The translations under genes and the position numbers were made by a program. DNA of 64,000 nucleotides, taken from the NCBI GenBank assembly GCA_017134815.1, contig CP071032.1:1054001-1118000 (forward strand), given 5' to 3'. This stretch comes from Lentisphaerota bacterium. Its GTDB lineage: Bacteria > Verrucomicrobiota > Lentisphaeria > Victivallales > Victivallaceae. The notes beneath the pieces are model-generated. The model did not search any database. It was given only the letters and a program-made list of their open reading frames with translations, and had not been told where the DNA came from. Below, piece by piece: positions 8,800 to 16,900 of this stretch (the first letter of the stretch is position 1; every line of letters starts with the position of its first letter).

Positions 8800-9747
8800 C
8801 TACCTGATTCCTTTCTTGATCAGCGGCAGGACTTTTGCCACATTTTCAGGAGTCACAAAGTTATATCCGGTGTTGATATCAACTGGCTGCAAGCCATATT
8901 TCTGTTTTAAAACCATTTGAGTTACAGCAAAATACCCCATCATAAAAGGTTGCTGGGCAATTGTAAAGTTGACAATACCTTCCTTAATAAATTGAGCGGT
9001 TCCCGGTGTATTGTCAAACGTAAATACCGCTGTCGAAAGCTTGTTCTTTCGAACTAAATTGGCTATGGGAATTAATGACTGTGATGTCAGTGTGATTACA
9101 GCTGAGGTGTGTGTATTCTTCTTTAAACAGGCACTTGTCAGTAACTGCACCTGCCCCGGGTCAGTACCAACGATAAGTTCATCAACCTTAACCCCATGCT
9201 TCTTCATGACAGCTTTTATGCCGGACGCACGCTGTTCCAGACCTATGTTGCCGCCCTGCGGATTTGCGATCAGGATTCTGTCTTTCACTTTACCGCTCTT
9301 TATCGCTTTATCCGCTAATGCCTGACCAAGCTTATAATTATTCGATCCTATAAAAGAATCAAAAGGATTGTTTTTAGTATTCTCAGGCTTGGTATCAACC
9401 ACAATTACAGGAATAGCTTTATTATGTGCCTGCTTCAGCACATATGAAAACGCTGTTTCTGACGGGCAGGTCAATGCGATACCAGCCGGGTTTGCAGCCA
9501 GAGCATTTCGCAACAGTCGCACTTGTGCAGCAATGTCATTTGCTCCCGGTGGAGCGTTTACCTGAAGCTGAACATTAAGATCTTTGGCAGCCTGTCTCGC
9601 TCCATTGAACAGGGCCTCCCAGTAAAAGTCTGCAGATCCATGGGTTATAAAGTAGTATTTGTGAGTGCTGCCGTAAGCACAGTTCGCGTAAAGTGCCACA
9701 CCAGATATTACCGTAACGGCAATAATTGTTTTTATTAAGTTTTTCAT
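8800..9747 (-). CDS. Sugar-type ABC importer, periplasmic binding protein
   Basis: This 315-residue protein is a periplasmic binding protein of the ribose/LacI-like class (Peripla_BP_4). It has a signal peptide (residues 1-26), then YYFITHGSADFYWEALFNGARQAA, the AANPAGIALTCPS hinge-side block, VIVVDTKPE, FIGSNNYKLGQALADKAIK and the VFTFDNTPGTAQFIKEG segment. It should capture a sugar and deliver it to the permease and ATPase upstream. It is the last gene of permease-ATPase-binding protein, with 9 bases between it and the ATPase gene. Confidence 0.9.
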   Translation of the reverse strand: MKNLIKTIIAVTVISGVALYANCAYGSTHKYYFITHGSADFYWEALFNGARQAAKDLNVQLQVNAPPGANDIAAQVRLLRNALAANPAGIALTCPSETAFSYVLKQAHNKAIPVIVVDTKPENTKNNPFDSFIGSNNYKLGQALADKAIKSGKVKDRILIANPQGGNIGLEQRASGIKAVMKKHGVKVDELIVGTDPGQVQLLTSACLKKNTHTSAVITLTSQSLIPIANLVRKNKLSTAVFTFDNTPGTAQFIKEGIVNFTIAQQPFMMGYFAVTQMVLKQKYGLQPVDINTGYNFVTPENVAKVLPLIKKGIR

Positions 9748-9756
9748 TTTGCGCCT

Positions 9757-10503
9757 CTATTTTGTAATTAACTCTTCCAGCTGCCGGTCAGAGACAGCTT
9801 TGACATCATAATCCCCGACAAGCCTGCCATGATTAAGAATCAAATATCGGTCAACAAGCTTACTCAGACTGTCGAGAGAATGAGTTATATATATAACCGC
9901 AATTCCCGAAGCCGCAGCTTTTCTGACACTTGCATAGACCTCTTTACGCTGCTTCAGTGACAAAGCACTGGTTGGTTCATCCATTATAAGCAGCTTGGAT
10001 TTAAAGTAAACCGCCCGCGATATAGCCAGCACCTGGCGTTCACCACCGGAAAGACATGACACCTGTTCAAAAGGATCTATCTTCCTTTTAATCGCCATTT
10101 GCTCCAGCTGTTCCTCAACAACCGCCGCCATTCCGGCAAAATCAAGAACGGGAAATATTTTGCCTTTAGTCAGTTCATTTCCCAGAAAGAAATTTCTAAG
10201 TACAGAAAGTTGTTCAATCAGCCCCAAGTCCTGATAAACAGTCTGAATACCGACAGCTCTGGCCAGCCGGGTACTGCTTTTCTTATTCCAGTCAAGTTTT
10301 TTACCTTCCCATAATATATCTCCGGAGGTTGGACAGTAATAACCGGAAAGCAGCTTGATAAGAGTGGACTTGCCAGCCCCATTGTCTCCAAGCAAAGCAA
10401 TAACTTCGCCTTTTTTTATCCTGAAACTGATATTCTCCAACGCTAGAATTCTTTTGGAAAAGCGCTGGTATATTTCTTTTACTTCCAGCAGCTGTTCAGA
10501 CAT
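9757..10503 (-). CDS. Sugar-type ABC importer, ATP-binding protein (single domain)
   Basis: This 248-residue ABC ATPase has Walker A GDNGAGKST (residues 39-47), signature CLSGGERQ, Walker B LLIMDEPTSAL and a switch His in YITHS. It has one nucleotide-binding domain, whereas RbsA-type sugar importers carry two fused copies of about 500 residues. Single-domain forms such as FrcA of fructose importers are known, so it presumably acts as a homodimer. Its start overlaps the end of the permease gene by 8 bases. Confidence 0.93.
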   Translation of the reverse strand: MSEQLLEVKEIYQRFSKRILALENISFRIKKGEVIALLGDNGAGKSTLIKLLSGYYCPTSGDILWEGKKLDWNKKSSTRLARAVGIQTVYQDLGLIEQLSVLRNFFLGNELTKGKIFPVLDFAGMAAVVEEQLEQMAIKRKIDPFEQVSCLSGGERQVLAISRAVYFKSKLLIMDEPTSALSLKQRKEVYASVRKAAASGIAVIYITHSLDSLSKLVDRYLILNHGRLVGDYDVKAVSDRQLEELITK

Positions 10504-11464
10504 GACTCACCCCTTTTCTGCCAGTAAACCGGCCTGATATAAAAGTATTTACCGCTACTGCAACAATTACAATCACCCCGACAATTGACTGGTACCAGTA
10601 TGTTGATGCTCCGGCCTGGACAATCCCGCTGCTTATCATATTAATCATCAAAACCCCCAGCATCGTGCCAATGAAAGTTCCCGTACCGCCGCTTAAAACA
10701 GTTCCGCCAATCACTGCAGCCGCGATAGCACTGAGCTCATACCCCTGCCCGGCAGTCGGCAGAAAACTTGAAAGATGACAGAACTGCAGGATCCCGCCAA
10801 GTCCAGCAAGCATTCCACAAACCGCAAAAGCAAGAAGCTTGATCATATTGGTATTAATGCCAGCGGCAAAAGCAGTGTCTTTGTTTCCTCCGGTAGCCAT
10901 TATCCTATTGCCGAGTGCAGTACGGTTCAGAATGCAGCCGCAGGTCACAGCAATAATTATCCATAGAAATAAACCTGCAATAAAGCTGTAATCTGAATCC
11001 GGCGAAAACAGCGTCATAACCGAACAGCTTTTCATAACTGATATCGGAATTCCAGAGGTAAATAGCAAAACCATGCCGCGCCAGAACATCATTGTTCCCA
11101 GCGTGACAATAAATGAGGGGATTCGTAAATAAACAGTTAACAGGCCATTCAGCAAGCCAATAAGCAGAGCAGCAGCCAATACCAGAGCCAGCACCAGGAA
11201 GCTGTTAAAACTGCTATTATTAATAAAATAGGCAAAGACCATGCCGCTGAATGCAAAGTTAGCTCCAACAGATAAATCAAACTCACCAGCTATCATCAAT
11301 ATTGTAACCCCGAGTGCCACAATACCCAATTCAGAAGACGTTGAGAAAATCCCCCCAAAAGTCATTATTGAACAAAAACCTGGCGCTATGATACTGAAAA
11401 TTATAAACAGCAGCAGCAGAGAAAATATAACACCAATTTCTCTAATATATATTAGCCTTAACAT
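10496..11464 (-). CDS. Sugar-type ABC importer, permease (RbsC/FrcC family)
   Basis: This 322-residue inner-membrane permease has the BPD_transp_2 pattern: GIVALGVTILMIAGEFDLSVGA near the N terminus, LNGLLTVYLRIPSFIVTLGTM in the middle and GYELSAIAAAVIGGTVLSGG near the C terminus, with about eight to ten membrane segments. It forms the pore for the binding protein and ATPase genes downstream and is first in the three-gene operon. No regulator or catabolic enzyme is beside it, so the sugar cannot be named. Confidence 0.93.
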   Translation of the reverse strand: MLRLIYIREIGVIFSLLLLFIIFSIIAPGFCSIMTFGGIFSTSSELGIVALGVTILMIAGEFDLSVGANFAFSGMVFAYFINNSSFNSFLVLALVLAAALLIGLLNGLLTVYLRIPSFIVTLGTMMFWRGMVLLFTSGIPISVMKSCSVMTLFSPDSDYSFIAGLFLWIIIAVTCGCILNRTALGNRIMATGGNKDTAFAAGINTNMIKLLAFAVCGMLAGLGGILQFCHLSSFLPTAGQGYELSAIAAAVIGGTVLSGGTGTFIGTMLGVLMINMISSGIVQAGASTYWYQSIVGVIVIVAVAVNTFISGRFTGRKGVSHV

Positions 11465-11642
11465 CTAAAAAAATACCTCAGGTAATTGTAAATAAAATTC
11501 ATTACTCCGGTAATTCTAATCAGGTAATATTGGCACTTAATTCAATAATGCAAGTATTTTTTTACCATTATTTAAAAAAAGGGTAAATCCAGCGCAATTT
11601 TTAAAAGAGCCGAACTCAGGTTAAGGTACGGCTCTAGTGTAG

Positions 11643-12284
11643 CTACTTTGTCGGGAAAAGGATTTTCAACCAGTCACCGCACCCTTCCAGAATCATCTGT
11701 ACTGAGACAGCCGCAACAATCAAGCCGGTAATCCTGATTAACGGCCCGGTGCTCATAGTTTTCTCAAACAGCCTGCCAAGCATTGAAGACATAAGCATGA
11801 TAAACAGGTTCATCAACAATGCCGCCGCAATGGCAAAAACCGTCATCCAGACTCCGCTCTCAAGCGGAAAAGTTATGGCAGCAGTAACAATACCCGGGCC
11901 TACAATAAGCGGTGCAGCCAGTGGCACCACTGATATATCGACAGCCGGCTTGCCCAGTTCTTTTTCAAAAAACATTCCTTTTCTGACTGCGGTCAGACCA
12001 ATGAAAAAAAGAACAATCCCTCCGGCAATTTTTAATGAATAAAAATCAACATGAAAGATAGTCTGCAGTACAAACCGGCCAATAGTAGCCACTGCAAACA
12101 GGATGAAAAAAGAGACAATGCTGGCCCGTACGGAAATACTCTGCAGTTCTCTATACTGCAGTTTTGGTTCCATGGAAGACAACAGCATTACCTTGCTGAC
12201 CGGGTTGATCAGAGCTAAAAAATACAATGAGAGTTTGATTGTTTCTGTCAATTTCATAACTCCGTTATTAAAATAAGCACCCAT
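11643..12284 (-). CDS. MarC-family integral membrane protein
   Basis: This 213-residue protein has six hydrophobic segments and the MarC/UPF0056 pattern: LALINPVSKV at the start, KIAGGIVLFFIGL in the middle, and PLAAPLIVGPGIVTAAI, which is the family hallmark. The role of the family is unsettled despite the multiple antibiotic resistance name. The start is uncertain: the ATG at 12284 has no clear ribosome site, and an ATG at 12257 preceded by CGGAG is an alternative. It lies downstream of the cobalamin riboswitch region on the same strand. Confidence 0.9.
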   Translation of the reverse strand: MGAYFNNGVMKLTETIKLSLYFLALINPVSKVMLLSSMEPKLQYRELQSISVRASIVSFFILFAVATIGRFVLQTIFHVDFYSLKIAGGIVLFFIGLTAVRKGMFFEKELGKPAVDISVVPLAAPLIVGPGIVTAAITFPLESGVWMTVFAIAAALLMNLFIMLMSSMLGRLFEKTMSTGPLIRITGLIVAAVSVQMILEGCGDWLKILFPTK

Positions 12285-12295
12285 GCTTTTAATTA

Positions 12296-12455
12296 TTATT
12301 CTTGGCTCACACTGCCATTTTCTATCAAAGACCGCAGTGCCGCCTGTAAAATGATATGGACACAGTCACCCTGATAACAGTGCAGCTGTCCAAGTGAATT
12401 ATTAAACTTTAGGCCAAGGGCTGAATCAGCCTGCTGGTAAGATATTCGAAGTCAT
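12296..12455 (-). pseudogene. Small gene under the riboswitch, broken by a one-base frameshift
   Basis: An AAAGGAG site stands 6 bases before an ATG at 12455, yet that frame stops after nine codons (MTSNILPAG). The neighbouring frame stays open for 51 codons, reading QQADSALGLKFNNSLGQL and then HCYQGDCVHIILQAALRS, to a double TAA at 12298. Removing one T near 12440 would join ATG and long frame into a protein of about 52 residues. I do not recognise it. It could equally be a fragment of a larger lost gene or a genuine frameshift signal. Confidence 0.4.
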
Positions 12456-12500
12456 TTTCTGCTCCTTTTCAGTGTTACGCGCACTAAACAAATTTCGAGC

Positions 12501-12612
12501 GGCTTCAACTCTGAAGCCCGGACCACAAACAGAGGTCTGGCTCGCGGCATCAACAAGCCGCATACAGTGGCGCGACCGCTTCCGGTTTTCACGGAATTCC
12601 CTGTTTGCCGCT
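12501..12612 (-). ncRNA. Cobalamin riboswitch
   Basis: On the minus strand the core reads AGGGAATTCCGTGAAAACC then GGAAGCGGTCGCGCCACTGTA, matching the conserved GGGAA-xxx-GUGAAAAUCCGG and GCGGU-C-CGCCACUGUA blocks of B12 riboswitches (GCCACTG at 12571-12565). A GCGGC/GCCGC hairpin follows, then a B12-box-like GAGCCAGACC (12543-12534). CAAACAG and CTGTTTG on the two sides pair to close the core. A further hairpin, GGCTTCA/TGAAGCC (12518-12501), follows. The outer 5' helices of long AdoCbl riboswitches are not evident. Next downstream come a broken small gene and a MarC gene. Confidence 0.8.
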
Positions 12613-12767
12613 ATACAAATACATCAAATTTAAAATATTTCCTGCGAAAATTAAAATATTAGAGCATATTTCAACTTGCTGACACTTTTCCCAGAACTTA
12701 CGGGAGCTGCTTAATCCAGGTTCCCAGTCGTGCATCATGCAGGTCTCATGCTCTGATTAGCGAGTAT

Positions 12768-12791
12768 AAAAAAAGACGCCCGCAGGCGCCT
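12768..12791 (-). terminator. Rho-independent terminator of the glutamine amidotransferase gene
   Basis: On the minus strand the stem AGGCGCC/GGCGTCT has a 4-base loop and runs into a stretch of seven T residues. It lies 25 bases past the stop of the gene ending at 12816. Confidence 0.85.
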
Positions 12792-12815
12792 TCGATTGAT
12801 ATACTTTAAATAAAA

Positions 12816-13667
12816 CTACCGGCTGCCATTAAGTTTATCGTAAATGACTTTTCCGTTCTCAATGACCATCATCTGACCTGCATGCATTTTTTTCCAGCTC
12901 TTTGCCGCAGCAACTGGTTTAGCTGAAAAAAGATAGCCTTCAGTCTCTGCCGGAAAAGTTATTTTAAGCTCTTTCACGAATGCTTTGCTTTCAGGTTGGC
13001 CTGAAGTATAATGAAAGAATTTTATCGGGTTAAAATCCTTATTATCCTGATAAACAATCAGCTTGTCTCCATCAGTCAAAATATTATTTGTCCAGTTATC
13101 TTTATGCGCGTTCATTTTAAGAAAATAATTATGCAGCTTTCTCAAATCTGCCTTGCGGAGGTTCTGCATTTTTTCTGCTCTGATGCGATCAAGCAGATAG
13201 CAAAGGTAATATTCCGAATCGCAGCTGCCTGCAGGTTTGAAGTTATCCTGCTTATATTTACGGTAGTCTACAACCTTACCATTCTGAACAAAGCCAAACT
13301 CCTTTCCACAGGTCTTTCCTTTAAAAGGGTGTGTGTTTTCAAAACATATTTTGCCGATTTTCATTTTGCGGACATGCGCAACCAGCAGTTTCCTGTTGAG
13401 CTGCATCTCGACTGTTTCAGCAGCCTTTCTGCTTTTAGAAGCATCAATCTCTTCCTTGATAACTTTCAGTTTCCCGTTATCTTTATAAACCATTCCCCAG
13501 CCATGCGGATTGTTGCTTCCGTTTTTCCAGAACCGCTCAAGCAGGGGCCCTGCCGCAACCGGTTTATTAAAGGAAAACGCGAACAGTTCACATGCATAGC
13601 TGTTGCCGGCAAGGATCATCAGGAAAGTAAAAATTACTAGATTGAGCTTCTTAGTGGTCATAAGCAC
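12816..13667 (-). CDS. Exported class II glutamine amidotransferase (YafJ-like)
   Basis: This 283-residue protein has a signal peptide ending NSYA followed directly by Cys26. The mature sequence CELFAFSFNKP then begins with the N-terminal nucleophile Cys of class II (Ntn) amidotransferases. Other family blocks are present: NPHGWGMVY, LLVAHVRK, NTHPF and FVQNGKV (usually HNG). Signal peptidase cleavage would therefore mature the enzyme in the periplasm, instead of Met removal. The substrate is unknown. It is monocistronic, with a terminator at 12768. Confidence 0.85.
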   Translation of the reverse strand: MLMTTKKLNLVIFTFLMILAGNSYACELFAFSFNKPVAAGPLLERFWKNGSNNPHGWGMVYKDNGKLKVIKEEIDASKSRKAAETVEMQLNRKLLVAHVRKMKIGKICFENTHPFKGKTCGKEFGFVQNGKVVDYRKYKQDNFKPAGSCDSEYYLCYLLDRIRAEKMQNLRKADLRKLHNYFLKMNAHKDNWTNNILTDGDKLIVYQDNKDFNPIKFFHYTSGQPESKAFVKELKITFPAETEGYLFSAKPVAAAKSWKKMHAGQMMVIENGKVIYDKLNGSR

Positions 13668-14373
13668 TCCATTTGTTAGGTTATTGCTGAAAAAAACAGG
13701 CTTGAATACTAGAAAAGTGCCTGCAGGATTTCGTCTATGACAAGCAGAAACTGCAGAATGTTCAACAAAAGTAACTCATTATTAATCAGGCTCCAACCCA
13801 AGAAGGCAAATGCAACAGTGACCTTTCTTATATCAGTCGATTGAAAAATTTATGCTGATTAATTGTCCAACCGTAAAATTTGACTGAAAGGGACAACAAA
13901 AATTCAACCTGCATTTTAAAAGCCAAATTTTATGTATTTACGCTTTGATTATATATCTGTTGTAGTATATATTCATGTAAACTAAGATTTATTAAGTATT
14001 TAATTAACCAAAGGCAAACCGTTACCTTGTAAAATAAGTCTTACAATAAGTTTCTATTCGCCAGAAATTATGTCTTAAATAAAATATTTTAATCGAAAAT
14101 AGCTTATTTATGCTGAATTCCTCGAATATGCCAAAAAGCTTTCAGCTTGCTGAAGGCATGAAGAAAAAATTATTAAATAGAATTATAAAAAACGTTTTCG
14201 ATCAACAGCACATAATGCTGTTTAGTTGAGCTGCATCCCTACTTAAAAGCATTTTTTAAATGGTATTAACAAAACATCATTACCGTACAAATCAGTCGAG
14301 TACAGCTCCATTGTTAAACAATAGACCTCAAGGATTGTCCCACAATAAATATTAGTATTTTCACTCAAATGTA
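13668..14373. other. AT-rich intergenic region without a gene
   Basis: No coding region is supported. The stretch contains TTGTCC (13867-13872) facing GGGACAA (about 13890-13896), and a hairpin AACAGCA/TGCTGTT around 14203-14221. It separates divergent genes and probably holds the promoters of both. Confidence 0.5.
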
Positions 14374-14402
14374 TTGACAACCCAGGCCACCTGTTTAATA
14401 AT
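14374..14402 (+). promoter_or_regulatory. Sigma-70-type promoter of the aromatic amino acid permease gene
   Basis: A perfect -35 box TTGACA (14374-14379) is followed after 17 bases by AATAAT (14397-14402). The 10-bp palindrome TAGTATACTA (14402-14411) overlaps the start-site region and could be an operator. It lies 61 bases before the start codon. Confidence 0.6.
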
Positions 14403-14462
14403 AGTATACTACAAATATTATTTTGCCGTTTTGCGTTTAAATTCCTAACCAAGGGAGTAATC

Positions 14463-15665
14463 TTGAAAGGACAAACGTCGATTCTGTCAAAAGCTACCAT
14501 GTGCCTGCTTATTATCGGCAGTTTAGTAGGCGCAGGAATACTGGCGCTGCCAGTACAAATCGGAATAGCCGGACTGCTACCGGCACTTATCGGCCTGGTT
14601 ACTCTGGGCTCCTGTATGCTCTACTCAGGCATAATTCTAGCTCGCGAAGTTGCTGACTCTAAAGATGATCTTTTTCATTATCCAACATTGTTTTCTCATT
14701 ATCTGGGACCTGCAGGAAAATGGATTGCTATTGGAGCAAATGCATTGATCTTTCATGGCTTACTTGTCGCCTATCTGGCAGGCGGAGCTGCTGTGATCAC
14801 CCGTTTTTTCGGTGACAGCAGCAATATGACTCTGGCTCTGGTCCTATTTTTTGCAGTACTGGTCTCAATCGTACTTTGCGGAAAACGAATGGTTCACCAC
14901 AGCAACTCCCTGCTTATTCTGATGATGTGGGTGCTTTTCGGAGTTATTATTGTCATTTCACAACGTCACGCTGATTATTTAAGGTATGAGGCAGTTGACT
15001 GGAAGTTCTTTCCTTTTTCCCTTCCGGTAATCCTGACAGCTTACTGGTTTCACGGTATTATCCCGAATGTCTGCAGGCACTTGAACTGGAATTTAAAAGA
15101 AACGATAAAGGTTATGACTGTTGCCATTGCGGTAGGTACTCTTATGTACATAATTTGGACTTTTGCCGCAATCGGAGCTATACCGCTTGCCGGCAGTAAA
15201 AACAGCCTTATTAATACATTCCATGCCAGCCTGCCTGCAACCGTTCCATTGCAGCGTATACTGGGCAGCAGAATCTTTGCCCTGATGGCTTCATTATTTG
15301 CGCTTGCCGCGCTTATGACTTCATACATCTCACTTGCACTCGGCAACATAGGCTTTCATGAAGACCTTTTCAGGCACGTCATCAGAAACAGAAGACGTGA
15401 ATTCATTCTGGCTGTTTCATTTCTGCCGTCTTTCCTGATAGCGCTGTTTTTTCCCAACGCCTTTCTCAAGGCAGTTAATCTGGTCGGCGGGGTCGGAATT
15501 GCCATTCTGTATGGAGTACTGCCGGGCATAATCGGAATTATTCGTTACCGTCGTAACAAATGCTTCTGGCGCATAGCAGTAAGTTCTTTAGTACTTGTAA
15601 TATTCTCACTTCTTTTGTGCTGGCAGGTACTGGTGGAATTCGGCATCTTGAAACCACATATCTAG
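14463..15665 (+). CDS. Aromatic amino acid permease (Mtr/TnaB/TyrP, HAAAP family)
   Basis: This 400-residue protein has eleven predicted membrane segments and starts at TTG, with AAGGGAG eight bases upstream. The family features are the first segment MCLLIIGSLVGAGILALPVQIG, the YWFHGIIPNVCRHL block in the middle, and GGVGIAILYGVLPGIIG near the end. These match tryptophan/tyrosine-specific permeases of the hydroxy/aromatic amino acid family. Its neighbourhood with iorAB, which oxidises the transaminated aromatic amino acids, supports that role. The exact substrate is not resolved. Confidence 0.88.
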   Translation: MKGQTSILSKATMCLLIIGSLVGAGILALPVQIGIAGLLPALIGLVTLGSCMLYSGIILAREVADSKDDLFHYPTLFSHYLGPAGKWIAIGANALIFHGLLVAYLAGGAAVITRFFGDSSNMTLALVLFFAVLVSIVLCGKRMVHHSNSLLILMMWVLFGVIIVISQRHADYLRYEAVDWKFFPFSLPVILTAYWFHGIIPNVCRHLNWNLKETIKVMTVAIAVGTLMYIIWTFAAIGAIPLAGSKNSLINTFHASLPATVPLQRILGSRIFALMASLFALAALMTSYISLALGNIGFHEDLFRHVIRNRRREFILAVSFLPSFLIALFFPNAFLKAVNLVGGVGIAILYGVLPGIIGIIRYRRNKCFWRIAVSSLVLVIFSLLLCWQVLVEFGILKPHI

Positions 15666-15687
15666 CTCTCTTCCTCCTCTAAAAGCA

Positions 15688-15712
15688 CGGAGCCTTTTTC
15701 ACAAAGGCTCCG
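15688..15712. terminator. Hairpin after the aromatic amino acid permease gene
   Basis: The 10-bp perfect stem CGGAGCCTTT/AAAGGCTCCG has a 5-base loop and begins 22 bases past the stop codon. No strong T run follows on the plus strand, so it may act as a weak or bidirectional terminator. Confidence 0.6.
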
Positions 15713-16123
15713 CTTGAAAATTAACTTTCACTGCCATAGTATTTTTTCTGAATCAAGCAAAAAGTTTCTCCATGCACCAGTTCCCGGCTTTCACAGTTAA
15801 ATTAATTAATGAGTATAAAATTCTGCTGTGCTTTAAATTCAGTTTAAAGTTTTTTTGCTCGTAAACAGCTTCTATAATCGTGGCCTGTCCGTACGTAATG
15901 ACTGTACATATTGCGCTGCCATCCGCAGTTGCCGAGCGGCGTTCCTTGAACCTGCCGGCCAATTCCAGGTCTCGCGTGTAACCCATTAATCTTTACTGAT
16001 TTGCAGAGCATTATATTATCCGGAATATCCATGCCGGCGATCAGCCAAGGGCTAGCAAAACCATACAAGAACCACACATTTTTTTGTAATTCAATTTATT
16101 AAAAAGGCTTGCCGAAACGCGTC
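15713..16123. other. Gene-free region with a GC-richer island
   Basis: No gene is established. About 15890-16060 is clearly richer in G and C than its surroundings and keeps two overlapping minus-strand frames open for 77 codons each. Neither has a recognisable motif or ribosome site. It may be a decayed gene or a structured RNA. Confidence 0.3.
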
Positions 16124-16202
16124 TTTGATGTTAGATTATTTATTTCTGCCTGTAACTGAAAGGCAAATAATCATTTATCGAAGCAAAACAGGAAACATCA
16201 AA
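16124..16202 (+). promoter_or_regulatory. Structured leader before the symporter accessory gene
   Basis: An outer helix TTTGATGTT (16124-16132) pairs with AACATCAAA (16194-16202) and encloses an inner hairpin GATTATTT/AAATAATC with GCCT/AGGC. The 3' arm of the outer helix begins right at the ribosome site AGGA (16190-16193), so folding could limit translation of the gene at 16205. The regulatory role is inferred. Confidence 0.45.
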
Positions 16203-16204
16203 CT

Positions 16205-16330
16205 ATGCTGGGTATTGGAGACTGGTCAGTAGCTCTGGCCTACTGGCTGAATATCGCTGTCGTAATTATCTGTGTTTTAAACTGGAACAATAACCATTTC
16301 AAAGACGGGGAAAGTGGGGATACAGCATGA
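16205..16330 (+). CDS. Small symporter accessory protein (41 residues)
   Basis: This tiny membrane protein begins MLGIGDWSVALAYWLNIAVV and has one hydrophobic segment followed by NWNN and an acidic tail. The pattern matches the small accessory proteins encoded directly before many sodium:solute symporters. An AGGA site lies 11 bases upstream. Its stop codon overlaps the ATG of the symporter frame (ATGA at 16327), the usual coupled arrangement. Since the symporter itself is wrecked, this gene probably has no partner left here. Confidence 0.75.
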   Translation: MLGIGDWSVALAYWLNIAVVIICVLNWNNNHFKDGESGDTA

Positions 16331-16828
16331 GTGCAGACACCTTGACCCTTTCTTTAATTATCCTTGCCTATCTGAGTATTATTGCCTGCTTCAGTCTTCA
16401 CGGCTTTAGAAACACCAGAAACACCAAAGATTACCTGTTGGCAGGTCGCTCCACCCATTCTTCTGACATGTCAACTTTGAGTTCACTTTTCCATGTGACC
16501 AGCAACAGTACAGGGCATGACTTTTTCTGCAGTGTCTTTAAACGGCATAACGACTCCATCACCATCACCAGAAGCGGCATTATTTTTAGCATTATTGTAA
16601 GTATCATGCTGGGATACCCGCCGCCTCCGGGAATTGCTGCCAGAGAAACCGCTATGTTTTTCGGAGTCTGTGCCGCTACATATCTGCTTTCATATGCAGC
16701 CGCCATTTATTGGGAAGGAACAACTTTCCGTGCTTGTGTTTGTTGCAGTAAGCCTGTTTACTGAAAAATATAATGACATACATATAAATAAATGTTTTAA
16801 CAAAATTGAGAATATTCGCAGGAAATGA
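16327..16828 (+). pseudogene. Sodium:solute symporter remnant (internal deletion and frameshift)
   Basis: The first 40 codons look like the N terminus of an SSF symporter (LIILAYLSIIACFSLHG, then RNTKDYLLAGRSTH). The frame then jumps to a late segment, IIVSIMLGYPPPPGIAARETAMFFGVCAATYLLSYAAAIYWEGT with its runs of hydrophobic residues, losing most of the roughly 13 membrane helices of a 500-residue protein. Near 16735 the C-terminal part continues in another frame as LVFVAVSLFTEKYNDIHINK. One or more deletions plus a frameshift explain this. Its position before iorAB suggests a lost carrier for an aryl or amino acid. Confidence 0.8.
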
Positions 16829-16900
16829 CTCAAACCAACATGTATAGTAAGTCATTACCACTAATAAACATTCTACAAAACAACAGCAAAAGGAATTAAT

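Noticed and set aside
15910-15985. Resemblance to the second half of a TPP riboswitch (TTGAACCTG followed by CCGGCCAAT)
   Set aside because: The CTGAGA block and the pairing partner of the first half are missing, and the segment is not placed before a thiamine gene.
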